Shown here: piece after piece, positions 31,948 to 43,246 of the stretch
How the letters are laid out: each line of letters starts with the position of its first letter
Numbering within the stretch: the first letter of the stretch is position 1
Assembly (NCBI GenBank): GCA_907165275.2
Contig: OU015651.1
Coordinates: forward strand, 3,990,501-4,054,500
DNA from: Zygaena filipendulae
Lineage: Eukaryota > Arthropoda > Insecta > Lepidoptera > Zygaenidae
Direction of reading: 5' to 3'
Length of the DNA stretch: 64,000 bases
The notes under the pieces: model-generated
What the model was told of the DNA's origin: nothing
The model's database searches: none
What the model saw: the letters and a program-made list of their open reading frames with translations, nothing else
Program-made: the position numbers and the translations under genes

Positions 31948-34926
31948 ATGGCTAATAAAGTAAGTAACCTAGTCTCGGACATTGATAATTTCAGTGTCGC
32001 GAGATCGTTTCTCTGCAAACCGGAACAGTGTAGCAGCTACATCGGACTCCGCGGCGAGTGTCTAAATGTGATCACCCAAAATATAAGAAGTATATCGCGA
32101 AACTTTGATAGTCTTATAGTATTACTAAATAGGATAGCAATCAACATAGACATCCTAGTGCTGACCGAATGTTGGCTACAATCAAACCCATTCTTACCAT
32201 CTCTCCCTGGTTATTACGTGATTAAGACTGAACATAACTTTAATCAAAATAGTGGCATTGTAGTGTACATTCGCAATAATATTCATGTGACATATGATGA
32301 ACCGATCTATGATGGGGCCAACTGTCTGATGCTCAAGATTGGTGATGATCATGCTATCGTTGCTCTGTATCGGTCTCCATCGCAAAGTAATCCAAAAACT
32401 TTTCTACACACGTTAAACTCCTCTTTATCTACTCTTAGTTATTATAAAAATATAATTGTGATGGGTGACCTCAATATAGATATAAAATCTGCTAGCATGG
32501 ACCCGCTTTATGAAGATTATATGAACATATTATCATCTCATGGAATGCTCCCTGCCCATATTCTTCCAACTCGTGAAGAAAACTGCCTCGATCATATAAT
32601 CCTCAAATCCAAATTACCCGCAGTTGCGCTGGTAATTGAATCTTTGGTCACTGATCATCAACCGGTAATGTTACATATAAGTCTTCGCACCACTGAAAAA
32701 TCCACAGCACAGAGGACCGCTCTTCGAACCATAGTGAATTATAATTCCATCTATAATGACCTAAAGCTTGTAAACTGGGATCCTATTCTTGACTGTTCAA
32801 ATGCTGAGGTGGCTACTGATTTACTAACTGACATTCTGAGGACATACTTAAACAAACATACGGTAACCAAAAAAGTGTCCCGTTCACGTAACAACATTAA
32901 AGACTGGATAACACCAGGACTCATTCGATGCATTAAAAAAAGAGACCTATTACATAAAAAAGTACGTAAAGATCCTGGAAATACTACATTACTTCATAGA
33001 TACAAAACTTATAGAAATATCTGTAACAATATTTTGAAAAAATTAAAGAATTTATCTGACAAAGAGGACCTACTCAAAAACAAACAGGATGCTAAGGCAA
33101 CGTGGCACTCTGTCAAAAGAATATGCTACCTTTCAAAAGAAGCTAACCCCCCCACTGAACTCCTTCACACGCACGACTCACCGCAAAATTCTATAAATCA
33201 TGTAAATGAATTTTTCGCAAATATAGGTGCCAGCCTAGCTCAGTGTACATTGGAGAAACAAAACGCTGACGAACTGCAACTTGCAAAAGAAGTCTTACAT
33301 GGCACTGGTTGCTTGAAATCAATTGTCATGTCACCAACTAACCCTGCTGAAGTTAATACATGCATTCTTAATCTTCGCTCCAATTGTGCTGTAGGTTGGG
33401 ATGGCATCTCCACTTCATTTCTCAAAAGGATGCGTGACTTGATTACGTTACCGATTACCCATATTTGCAATCTAAGTATTGAGACAGGCGTATTTCCATC
33501 AGCTTTTAAGAGAGCCGTTATCACGCCCGTCCATAAGAGTGGGGCCAGAGACAGTGTCACCAATTTTCGCCCCATATCAATATTAAATTCAATGTCTAAA
33601 ATACTTGAAAAATTAATAAACAAACGTTTGGTGAATTATCTCGAAAAAAATATGCTCTTATCTCCTAACCAATATGGCTTCCGCTCTGGACGATCGACGG
33701 AACAAGCTGTAGAATTCCTAACCAATAACATTGTGGACTTGCTTGACAACAGAAAAAAATGCGCTGCTGTTTTTCTCGACCTTGCCAAGGCTTTTGACAC
33801 TGTTTCTGTCCCCATTCTTCTCGCTAAATTAGAGAATATAGGTGTACGAGGTGTGACGTTGGATCTTTTTAAGAGCTACTTGTCTGAGCGTCAGCAGTGT
33901 GTCAGGATCGGGTCATACAAAAGTAATTATCTTCCCATGAAATTTGGCGTACCTCAAGGCAGCATTTTGGGGCCAACCCTGTTCCTGATTTATATTAATC
34001 AACTCTGTCAAACTATACTTCCAAATGCACATGTAGCAACGTTTGCAGACGACACGGCCCTACTTTTTTATGGTGATACATGGCAAGACGTACAATCTTT
34101 GGCTGAACTTGGTCTGAGAGAGGTTATAAGGTGGCTCGACAAAAATCTACTTACCCTAAACATTTCTAAAACAAAATTCATCACCTTCTCCATCAACCAG
34201 ACAACCCAGCCGGACGTAGAATTTGGAATCAAGGCACACACCTGTGACATTAGACTGTGTTCTGAGGTAAATAGTCCTTGTAACTGTCTCAACCTCGAAA
34301 AGGTATCCCAGATTCGATATCTGGGTGTAATTGTTGATAAGCACATGTCTTGGGTCGCACATTTGGAAGGTTTGGCTAATCGCATGCGTAAGCTAGCGTT
34401 CATATTCAAACGCCTTCGTCATGTATCAGACCAGGACCTTCTAAGAACTGTTTATTACGCAATAGCTCAGTCTGTCTTATCCTATTGCATTGTTGTCTGG
34501 GGGGGTTGTGCCAAAACATATTTGATTAAAGTAGAACGCGCCCAAAGAACGATTCTAAAAGTAATGTATTTCAAACCGATCATATTCCCAACTAGAGAAA
34601 TATACTCCGTGGCAAAGGTATTATCCGTCCGCCAGTTGTTTTTCGATAGGTTGTGTCTATTCCAGCATAAAAAAATTATACAAATCCAGGATCTTAAAAC
34701 AAAATTGAATAAACGTTGTAATTTTAATATTTTTGACATCAAACGGACAAGAACTACTTTTGCCCAAAGGCATCTTAATTTTCTTGGTCCTTTCATCTAT
34801 AATAGAATAAATAGAAATCTAAATATAATATCACTAACTCGGTTCCAACTAAAAAAGACTATCCGCTCGTGGTTGCAAACTCTGGACTACATAAATAGCG
34901 AACAACTATTAGAAGCTTGCCAATGA
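31948..34926 (+). CDS. Retrotransposon ORF2: APE endonuclease and reverse transcriptase
   Basis: 992-residue enzyme for target-primed reverse transcription. The N-terminal apurinic-like endonuclease has its active-site motifs: NIRS (about residue 45), TECW (E74), GDLN (D174, N176), LDH (D215-H216) and TDHQP (D236-H237). The reverse transcriptase follows: VGWDGIS, FRPISILNSMSKILEK, QYGFR, motif A FLDLAKAFDTV (D611), motif B GVPQG (667-671), catalytic motif C FADD (D701, D702), motif D SKTKF and motif E RYLGV. The C-terminal thumb region includes YYAIAQSVLSYCIVVWGG. No RNase H domain and no C-terminal CCHC knuckle are seen. No stops or frameshifts, so catalytic competence is plausible. The start is the first ATG (TCATGGCT) after the spacer. 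A diverged, dead relative lies at 27085-27830. Confidence 0.95.
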   Translation: MANKVSNLVSDIDNFSVARSFLCKPEQCSSYIGLRGECLNVITQNIRSISRNFDSLIVLLNRIAINIDILVLTECWLQSNPFLPSLPGYYVIKTEHNFNQNSGIVVYIRNNIHVTYDEPIYDGANCLMLKIGDDHAIVALYRSPSQSNPKTFLHTLNSSLSTLSYYKNIIVMGDLNIDIKSASMDPLYEDYMNILSSHGMLPAHILPTREENCLDHIILKSKLPAVALVIESLVTDHQPVMLHISLRTTEKSTAQRTALRTIVNYNSIYNDLKLVNWDPILDCSNAEVATDLLTDILRTYLNKHTVTKKVSRSRNNIKDWITPGLIRCIKKRDLLHKKVRKDPGNTTLLHRYKTYRNICNNILKKLKNLSDKEDLLKNKQDAKATWHSVKRICYLSKEANPPTELLHTHDSPQNSINHVNEFFANIGASLAQCTLEKQNADELQLAKEVLHGTGCLKSIVMSPTNPAEVNTCILNLRSNCAVGWDGISTSFLKRMRDLITLPITHICNLSIETGVFPSAFKRAVITPVHKSGARDSVTNFRPISILNSMSKILEKLINKRLVNYLEKNMLLSPNQYGFRSGRSTEQAVEFLTNNIVDLLDNRKKCAAVFLDLAKAFDTVSVPILLAKLENIGVRGVTLDLFKSYLSERQQCVRIGSYKSNYLPMKFGVPQGSILGPTLFLIYINQLCQTILPNAHVATFADDTALLFYGDTWQDVQSLAELGLREVIRWLDKNLLTLNISKTKFITFSINQTTQPDVEFGIKAHTCDIRLCSEVNSPCNCLNLEKVSQIRYLGVIVDKHMSWVAHLEGLANRMRKLAFIFKRLRHVSDQDLLRTVYYAIAQSVLSYCIVVWGGCAKTYLIKVERAQRTILKVMYFKPIIFPTREIYSVAKVLSVRQLFFDRLCLFQHKKIIQIQDLKTKLNKRCNFNIFDIKRTRTTFAQRHLNFLGPFIYNRINRNLNIISLTRFQLKKTIRSWLQTLDYINSEQLLEACQ

Positions 34927-35296
34927 GCGAAGACAAGTGGTGGGGAATCACACAATCACACATACCAACAAACACACACATCCACACACGAGCGCTCTCG
35001 TACACATATTAACCCACTACACTCACACCCATGCACACCCACACACACAGACACACGCTCACACATAAGACACTCATAACTCACACTTCACAGATCTACT
35101 GCCTAATGCTGTATATTTTTATTGCGTTGTTAGTATTGTAGTTTGTAACCAGCCTCCAAAATTGGTTAGCTAATAGTTATATCTGTCTCTTTAATAGCTT
35201 AAGTGCTTAAGATGTTTAGATATTTAATTTAATTTAAGTCATGTTATGCTATGGTTAGTAATATGTGGGTGATGGGTCTCTATTAAGTTGTCTGCA

Positions 35297-35372
35297 ATAG
35301 GAGTGGAGGGTCCCTGGGTTCTATGATACAAGTTTACTTAGTTTAGAACCCAGGTCACCAACTCATTCCTAT
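35297..35372 (+). promoter_or_regulatory. 3-prime UTR stem-loop of the retrotransposon
   Basis: Left arm 35297-35324 (ATAGGAGTGG...CTGGGTTCTA) pairs with right arm 35344-35372 (TAGAACCCAG...CATTCCTAT) with small internal loops, leaving an approximately 19-nt apical loop. It lies about 100 nt before the AATAAA. In CR1/L2-type elements 3-prime stem-loops are recognised by the reverse transcriptase. The role here is inferred. Confidence 0.6.
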
Positions 35373-35501
35373 CCTACCTTTGTTGTGTTGCAATGGTTTG
35401 CGCATTAGATTTAGAGTACATTAAGGTTTAGGTAGGCATAGGTTAAGAACCTTTATTTAACCAAATAAACGTATTTTTCATTTTTTTTTTTTTTTTTTTT
35501 T

Positions 35502-36540
35502 ATCTAATGTGACAACCTCGATAACGACAATCATTTCGCGTGCCGTTGTTTTTATGTATTTATTTTTCCGTTATAATGCCGGTTGGCACTAGACCGCCTG
35601 CTATCACCAGGGGAAATCATTATCCATCCTTCGTAGTTCTTGAATAAAATATTTTATCCTTATCGTACAATGTTTTGTGATGCTTAACATTTTGGCTTAA
35701 TCCTGATAAGAAGGTCAGTTGGGTAAAACGGTTGTAAATTGTGATACGCACGGAGCCCGTTTGGCATGTACGATAGTTGAACTACGAGAGCTACGAGAAT
35801 CTCGTAGACAGTGCTACGGGAGTTACGAAGCGACTACTGCACTGCTTATCAGAGAAAAGGGTGCCGAAATTATAATTAACAAATACTTTACGTACCTATA
35901 CCGTGTTTTCCTAGTATTAGTACCTATACTAGTTGTGCTCATACAAAACTTGATATACCTACGAACGTATTATATTGCGTCAGTACAGGAAAATATGAGG
36001 TAGGTACTTAATCACATCTTAATTTAGAGTTTCTGAGTTCACATGATGACATCACTATGTCTGTGTTGTGTGAAGAATTGTTTTGTTCAAGAGTGATAAA
36101 ATATTATTATTATTATTTGAAATGAAGTTCCATGCAAAACTTGCTTGTGTATTCGCAGAAATCGTCACGCCCGGAAAAATCGTTAGGTACCATATTTTTG
36201 TTTTGTCCAATTTTGTTAGTTGGTACATCATGTGTGAATGATAAAGCGTGAATGTGACTTTTTTGTGATTGTTTTAATTCATACATAGTACCTACGTACG
36301 TACGCAATTTAGCAATGGAGGGAATAATTTTAGGACTCGAAAAAATATTTTTTTTAAAGGAATTTTAATATTACACGTAACACGTGTTTCAGTTTAGCTG
36401 ACGTCTAAGCGCGTCGCCTTCGCATTGCGTGAACTGAATTATAAACGTAAACGTCCTGAAGGAATTGAATGGATGCTAGGTCTATACTGGGTTCGTAATC
36501 GCGACGCGACGATACGAATTGATGACGATTTTGTAAAGTT
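35502..36540. other. Intergenic DNA downstream of the retrotransposon
   Basis: No supportable gene. A short block at 35775-35830 again carries GCTACG/CTACGAG words like the retrotransposon 5-prime UTR, perhaps a relic of a related element. Confidence 0.45.
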
Positions 36541-37015
36541 TACTGCTCCTTTTTATGGTTCCGCATCTCAAAAAAATGGAACCCGTATAGGATCTCTTTG
36601 TGTTCCGACTGCCTATCTGCCTTGTCTGTCTGTCAAGACCTTTTTTTCTCAGAAACGCGTGGAGATATAAGTTGAAATTAATATTAAATACTCATAGGTA
36701 CTCAAACACATAATTGGAATTAATATGAAAAAACTTGTAATTCAACGCAATCAAAAGACACGGCCATAATATAAGCCGCATATTTTGATACTCGCAAGGA
36801 AATCAAAAGTTATAGAGTTCTTTCCGTTCACCTAAATTCATGTTTGGCGAGAAGCAATGTTTTATAGCACAAGTAAAGGGAACAACAGTTGTAGTTATAT
36901 CACAAAAAAAAGAAAAAAAACGAAATCTTCGAGACTCGTTTCCCGTGATGGACAAACTATTGATCTACAAGTTTTTACGAAATCCGAGTCTGACTCACAC
37001 TTAGCCGGTTTTTTT
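36541..37015 (+). repeat. Common lepidopteran dispersed repeat
   Basis: Landmarks: 'tatggttccgcatctcaaaa', 'ggaacccgtataggatc', 'gtctgtctgtcaagacc', 'cagaaacgcgtggagata' and the end 'gagtctgactcacacttagc' + 'cggttttttt'. This arrangement is very common in moth and butterfly intergenic DNA. I cannot give it a class with confidence. Confidence 0.6.
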
Positions 37016-37656
37016 TCTTAAAACTTACAATACAGTATACACAAATACGATGACACTGTCCGATTGGGCTTAGTGAAGTGCGAGAAAGATAAGGTTTTTT
37101 TCCTTTTATGGTATACGAGAACCTTAAAAGAAAAATAAAGATAAACTGTAATTAAAAATAACAAAGTCTTTTGCTCTGTTGCATCGTTTTAATTAAAAAA
37201 ATACTATTCAGCTGAAGCAAAAGTTTTCATTGAAAGTGATTTTAATGAACCAAATATATTTTGTACTTTCAAAATAAAAATAAAATGAAATATCAATTAT
37301 ATTTTTTTTTTATTTAAAAATAAAAAAAAATCTGTAGGTTACGAATGAATTTATTGGCAATAAAAAGGTTTTCGAGCGACCAATTACCTATACAGGTTAC
37401 ATGAGGGTCATATTGAAGGATCCCGATTAGGTATTCAGCACTTTATTCACGTCACATGTATCTGAAAAACTACATGTTAAATGTTAATTTTTTTACTTAT
37501 AAAATAAAATACATTAAAAATTGTAGGTACCTACGCGCAAAGAAAATACACTCCTCATTTTCTTTTTCTTTTTTACTTTTATTTATTAGTTTCTCCAATA
37601 ATGAGTAGGTACAATAATAATAATAAATAATAATAATGCTTATATTATATATTATA

Positions 37657-37889
37657 CTATAGCTGTCCCCCGCGATTTCATCCGCGGTAATTTCGGAGTT
37701 CCCGCGGAGGTTGTGGGAAAAAGTACCTACTCTATGTCCTTCAGTTCCCGAGGGAATTCCGGGATAAAAACTAAGTTGTTTTAAGTTGGACCATATTATA
37801 AATGGTTGCAAAATTTTATCAAAATCTGTTCAGTAGTTTCGGAGTCCATCGCGAACAAACAACGTGACACGTGATTTATATATATTAGA
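37657..37889 (-). mobile_element. Helitron-like element, solo relative of the 16-kb array
   Basis: Almost identical to unit 3 of the 16027-16691 array ('ccgcgatttcatccgcggta', 'caaacaacgtgacacgtgat'). The minus-strand start is TCTAATATATATAAAT. The terminal CTAG carries an extra base (ctaTag). Confidence 0.75.
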
Positions 37890-39038
37890 TGATGAAGGTG
37901 TGACGGCTGGTTCTGTTGATAATAATTTTAACGGCACTTATTTTCTTAGTATTTTTATAGCAAATATTATTCTATATTATTCTATATTAAGAAATGATGT
38001 TACTAACAGAATTGATCCATGTCGATGGTCGAATTAAATGAAATTTATTTATTATTATTATTATAAGTTTTGGTATGTATTTATATTTATGTATCTATTT
38101 ATGTATGTATATATTTATGTATGTGTATGTAGATTTATGTTATATTTCTTTATTTCCGCATAGACGCATTTATGTAGGTACTTATCGTAAGTCGCATCGC
38201 AACCGTAGTCGCACTTTTCAATCAGTTGGTGAATACGTTGTTGACACATATTTAAAATTCATTTTATCATATTTTTCTAAATCTTTTGTATATTTTGTTT
38301 GTATTCGTGAAAGTGAAAAAAAAAATCATGTAAATAATAATATGCTCTTTGCCTTATTACAGGTAGCCCAAAACAAATCCACTGCGAGTATACAAACTCT
38401 CGGTGTTGCGTCGCATTACTTCTCGTAAGCATGAGCTTCTTCAATTTCGCATAGTTCTAATTTAGCCTTGTATTATTGCCGATGCGCCGCCGCGCCGAAT
38501 CATATCTTTTTAATGTATTTACTAAGTAAAAGATTGATGACTGAAGATGCAATTCTGTTAATGCTCACAAGACTGTTCGGCTGTAAAATACGCAGGCCTA
38601 GACTTTAGAAAGGACACGCATGGATTTCGACGCAGGCTTAAAAGCTTAAACTGTTAATTTATTCTAGAGCTTCACTATTTGATAGTAAGATAGGAGTAGC
38701 GCGCAGAACATTTTATGTGTCAACGTAGTAAAGTTTAATTAGAAATTTTAATGTCGTCATAATTATATATTATGACTAGCTGTTATTTCCATAACTTATA
38801 GAGATCTGCACTGTCGCGCTAATAGTACCTACATTATGGGTTTTTAAATTTTAAATTGTCATCATTTAACTTGTCCTTTCGTCAAACGGTTACAATTTAA
38901 AAGTCAGACTACGAAACGTATGAACATGGTAAAAGAAGGGAAGTTATAACTTTGGGTTTTCCGAGAAACCTAACAATCAACCGATTTTACTTAACCCTGA
39001 CAAAATTACATACAATTTATTTAAATAACTAGGTTTCA
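37890..39038. other. Intergenic DNA
   Basis: (TTTATG/TATG)-rich low-complexity tract at about 38070-38140. The open frame over it is not credible. No other feature seen. Confidence 0.5.
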
Positions 39039-39356
39039 CCCACGTTCACTTCTGAGTTCCCGTGAGAATTCCTGAAAAGTACCCTATCTCCTTATATACA
39101 GTGCCACTGACAACGTGTATACATGACCGATCGGTTGAAAATAAACTCATATTCACATTTATAAATAACTAGCTGGGGACCGCGGTTTCACCCGCTGTAA
39201 TTTCGGAGTTCCCGCAATAATTTCAGAATAAAAGTACCCTATGTTACTAAAGATCACTGTAGTTCCTATAAGTGAAATAATTTTCAAAATTGGTTCGCTA
39301 GATCCAGAGATTACCTTCTACAACGTCACAAACTCACAAACTTTAGCTCTTTAAAT
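39039..39356 (-). mobile_element. Head-to-tail pair of Helitron-like elements
   Basis: CTAG at 39039-39042 and again at 39169-39172. The 5-prime end of the first unit ('cacatttataaataa') abuts the CTAG end of the second. Both are diverged from consensus. Confidence 0.6.
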
Positions 39357-41129
39357 ATATATATATATGTGGATAACGGTATGCTATTGCACCGCTGTAA
39401 TTATAGGTTTTACTTAACCTTAATCTCTTTAATTAAAAAAAAAAGGTAGGTACCTATCTACCTATATAATATATCTAAATATCAAAAGTTGTAGAATGCT
39501 TGACATTCAAAGTAAATTTTCGTTATTGTTTCAGGAGGTCGACCTGTTTTCAAATTTCAGAATCAAAATTAATTGATAAAACATCAACTTTTTCACAAAT
39601 ACCTAAGCTTTAAAGCGACATCGTTTTTGTTATATTTAATTAAATAGAAAACGACAACCATCAAAACTTTATAGTACCCACCTACTTATATCCACGGACC
39701 TAAATTTACGTCTATAGGTATAACACTTTGGATCATAGAATGTTTGAATACAGTCTTAGAAAAATGTGTTTCAGCACTTGTGTTAAAAATGTAAAAAAGT
39801 ATGGGCCTGCATCTTTGGCTATCTTGTAACAGCGGAATGACCCAATTTATTTTAACTAGGCCAAAACTGTGACGAGTCATTGCCTTAGTTAGGCGTGTCG
39901 TTCCTAACACCGGATACAATGTCAGGTTCAGAACAAAGATTAGGTAGGTTCATTACAGCATTACCAAAATGTATGTAGTTAATACAATTGAGGTCCGTCG
40001 CCGGAATTAATAATTATTAATAATAATAATAATTTTATAAACCAAATAAAAGTATGCGAGGGCGTAGGTAGATCAATCCTAAGTAGCATTTTCGTCCAGT
40101 TATCTCTTGGTGCGAAGGAAACCATTGTTGGTGCAGTGTAAGAAATTTAATTAAGTAGGTCTACACGAGAACAAGTAAAACATGTGGCGCGTAGATACGT
40201 TATAAGCACTGAGACATAGTAAGTTATTTCCACCACATTTGAGATTTCATGATTATGCGTGCACTTAATGCAGGTCTATGCCTATAATATAAATTCTATG
40301 CGTGACGTACATATATTTTTCCTATTATCTGTGCCTACTGTAACCAAACAAGGTTCACTACAAAAATCTTTCTATGCCAGTACCTACATACGTAGTACTT
40401 ATATTATTACTATACTCTATACTATGGCCCTCCCATGGAAGCAGAAATCTGTGTATACAAAGCGACTATAAATATCAGTGTTACCCTTTATACCTATCCA
40501 CAGCTACATTTGTTTCATTTGGGACGTAGCTAGGCAATCGGAAAAGAGTATTTCGATTATCATTATTCCGCTCAGTGACTCTTAATAAGTGTCTATCTGA
40601 TAAAGGTTTAATTAATCTCAACAAGTATAATGATTATTAACAGAGCATTATACCTACCCACTAACATACATTTTTTGGCACATAGGTAACTAAGTTATCT
40701 ATATTATTATATTCAAAAGATGACTTTTGCTTAGGTAGATAATATATTGTGCTAACAGAAATGGAAAATTTGCCTATTTCGTTGTCTTTTTCATAAGCAT
40801 CCTTATAAGTCAACATTGTTAAGGGTATTTAATTAGTCTTAAGTGCACGTCAAACTGTAATTGTGTATTGTCCTATTAATTTTAAATACCTGTTAATGTT
40901 GAAATAAAGAAAATAAATAAATAAAAATATTATATTTGTAACTAAAGTTTTTTCGGGGGAGGTTCGAAATGGGTTTGAACTTTGAATTGAACCACTACAT
41001 CCAGTGGTCCCGTTCAGTTGCTACTTCATCGGACGAGGACGATAGAAGTCCGAAACTTGTGAAGTTGTCTGCACTTTGTAGGATTGGGGACCACGACGAT
41101 GGTATAGATTCTCAGAAAACACCAGACAT
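39357..41129. other. Intergenic DNA
   Basis: No gene supported. A likely retroelement tail ('gttgaaataaagaaaataaa' + 'taaataaa') lies at about 40895-40925. Confidence 0.45.
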
Positions 41130-41425
41130 TAAATAAATAAATAATGATAATATAATGCTTAGACATTATGACACTGTCCCAAAATAAGCAGAGCTTACGT
41201 ACTGTACCCGACCACTGAGAACTTATTAAATGGTCTTAAACTAAGCAGAGATTATGGGCAACAGACTAGTGATACAATATTATTATTTTTTTTTACTATT
41301 TATATTTATGATACATATTAAAGACACAGACTCAGAGCAAACACCAATGTTTACCATGCGGGAATCGAACCCGCCTCACCTGGCGTAGCAGTCAGTTACC
41401 TTAGCACTACACCAATGGAGTTGTC
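41130..41425 (-). mobile_element. tRNA-derived SINE
   Basis: The minus-strand head carries an A-box-like TTGGTGTAGTGCTAAGG and a perfect B box GGTTCGATTCC (plus 41361-41371) within GGCGGGTTCGATTCCCGC. A non-tRNA body and a TTTA-rich tail near 41135 follow. The anticodon arm does not form a proper tRNA, and the element continues about 200 bp past the tRNA-like part, so it is a SINE rather than a tRNA gene. Confidence 0.8.
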
Positions 41426-41449
41426 AAAATCATAAAGAAGGCGGTTAGA

Positions 41450-41700
41450 CTTGTCTCACATGGCGCTGCTCGCTCTCCGATGCAGCAGCTGCAGCAAGCT
41501 GCCGTCAACTGCTGAGGAGCACAGGCTGCGCGAGCGCGCGCGGCGCTCCCCCTCCGTCTCCGCATCCCTGTCCGGTCGCACCCCGCGGCCCCGCCACCGC
41601 GTCACCAGCGACTCGAGGCAGAGCATCGCGACACCATCGCATACCATTCGCATCAGTGTGCGCACACCCTTACACCATCAAAGTACCACGAGAGGACAGT
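41450..41700. other. GC-rich island, possible exon
   Basis: About 250 bp much richer in GC than anything nearby. It is open on the minus strand (41665 to 41456, ending ...LLQLLHRRASSAM and TGA) and on the plus strand (41451-41708). GC at third positions is high in both readings, so strand cannot be decided. The minus reading could be a terminal exon after an acceptor-like GTGTAAG, but the pyrimidine tract is poor. No domain recognised. Confidence 0.3.
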
Positions 41701-42059
41701 TTCAATAACTTGAGATCGCGTGTATCTATCTATATTAATTAAATATATTACGATATATGTAGGTCATCGAAGACTTCAAGAATTTTAATACCTTTACTAA
41801 GGCCCCCTTAGTTGGTGAGAAATTAACCAACTGAATCCACGTTGAGAATATTTTTTATAATTTCACTGTTTACTTTCTGGTTCACAGTTCTGTTTGAACT
41901 CTATAAGAACGTTTTCACAAATAATATGATGACGCTCAACAAGAATAAGCGAAGCCGAAACTTTGAAACTGTTACGGCCATAAGTCTTGCACGCCGCAAA
42001 ACAATCGCATTAGTAAATGGGGCAAACTCGTTACATCACGCGAGCTGATGTTTGGTCTC

Positions 42060-42380
42060 TCTGTGGTTCCGTTTATTCAGTTATGCGAGCTTGATTGAAC
42101 AATTAACTGAGTTTGCACACGGTAAACGATGCGTTCATTTGTGTTGAAGGTTTTTGTTGTTTAGTTTTGTTTGTAAGTGTACGAGTTTCCCGCGCGGCGG
42201 CGACCGGCTAGCGAAGAGGTGTGCGCCACGAGCCGGTACCGTATCGCGACTGAACGATTTGTACGAAGGCTGACGATGCTCTGGAATTCACGACACCGGG
42301 TGGCGGGCACGGTGACACCACAAGCGGTGCGGAGTCGTAAACAACTTCTCCAGCTAATGCGCGCTCCAACCCGATGTTAA
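42060..42380. other. GC-rich segment, possible 5-prime region of a gene
   Basis: A second GC-rich block (42170-42380), preceded by arthropod initiator-like TTCAGTT (about 42076). A 67-codon plus-strand frame crosses it, without a recognisable domain. It might be a promoter and leader, but evidence is thin. Confidence 0.25.
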
Positions 42381-42861
42381 CGGGACTTCAGTAAACGCGT
42401 TAAATAGAAAAAAAAATGAAAGTAGATTTACAGTAGTAGAAGAAGTCTTCTCCTTTTTGATATAATCGATATTTATGTGGATACGTTGATTATGTAACTA
42501 CGTGACGCACCTATACTTATGTAGTTAAATATACTTATATCATTTCCAAGTTCCGCCTTTTTTGGAACATATTATAGATCCAGTATCAGACCCTATATCA
42601 CCGTTTGTTTCAGCCTTATTATAAAAATTTTACATCGGAATACCATCCACTGTTATTTCGATTTTACACACGTTCCTACCTATACCTAACTTTTGTTTTA
42701 TCATAATTCATAAAAGATGGTTACTGGAGGCAGAAGTAGGTACCTACAGAACTTGTTTTGTGAGATTTAACATTTTTTCACAATGTTAAGGTGCACTTAT
42801 AGTATTTTAACTCTTTCCTTATCTTCGAACATTTACATTTTTCGACTCACGAGTGTTTTAT

Positions 42862-43056
42862 TCTAGTATAAATATTAGGTATATTATGTTTGTACGGTAC
42901 GCTGTCACGCCTCTACTCAACCGACCGTCATGCGTTACCTCAAGTTTTGCATAACACATTGTTACGGGTCCAGAGAAGGGCGTAGGGTAATTTTTATCCC
43001 GGAATTCCCCCGGGAACTTCAAAATAAACGCGGGTGAAACTGCGGGGAACATCTAG
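42862..43056 (+). mobile_element. Helitron-like element, full length
   Basis: Head 'tctagtataaatattaggt', body with 'ggaattcccccgggaactt', hairpin and CTAG at 43053-43056. Confidence 0.65.
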
Positions 43057-43246
43057 TGAAATATAACAGACGAATGTATTATATGCGCCCCATCATCAAA
43101 ACACGCGCCTACGCTATAAATTATACCAAGCCCATATTTTGTTTGAACAGTGACTGGTCTCCTTTAGTCTTTTTTAGTGCAGCAAGTATAACCACCTAAT
43201 TTTTAATTAAATCTCGTTTGAACGAAATAGTAACTACATAATTATA

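Larger units (their letters stand above)
30380..35501 (+). mobile_element. Near-complete non-LTR retrotransposon, two open ORFs
   Basis: A roughly 5-kb element with a 5-prime UTR (about 30380-30802), ORF1 (30803-31621), a 326-bp spacer, ORF2 (31948-34926) and a 3-prime UTR ending in AATAAA (35463) and a T tract (about 35481-35501). Both frames are fully open, which points to a recent insertion. The endonuclease/reverse-transcriptase layout and FP25K-like ORF1 fit the CR1/Jockey group. The precise clade and the 5-prime boundary are not fixed here. I found no convincing target-site duplication. Confidence 0.85.

Noticed and set aside
32194..34796. Several minus-strand open frames
   Set aside because: They are antisense shadows of the retrotransposon ORF2.
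38075..38428. 117-codon open frame
   Set aside because: Its N-terminal third is a TATG/TTTATG low-complexity tract, and the rest has no recognisable features.
41351..41421. tRNA gene on the minus strand
   Set aside because: A and B boxes are good, but the arms do not make a full cloverleaf and the sequence continues into a SINE body and tail.
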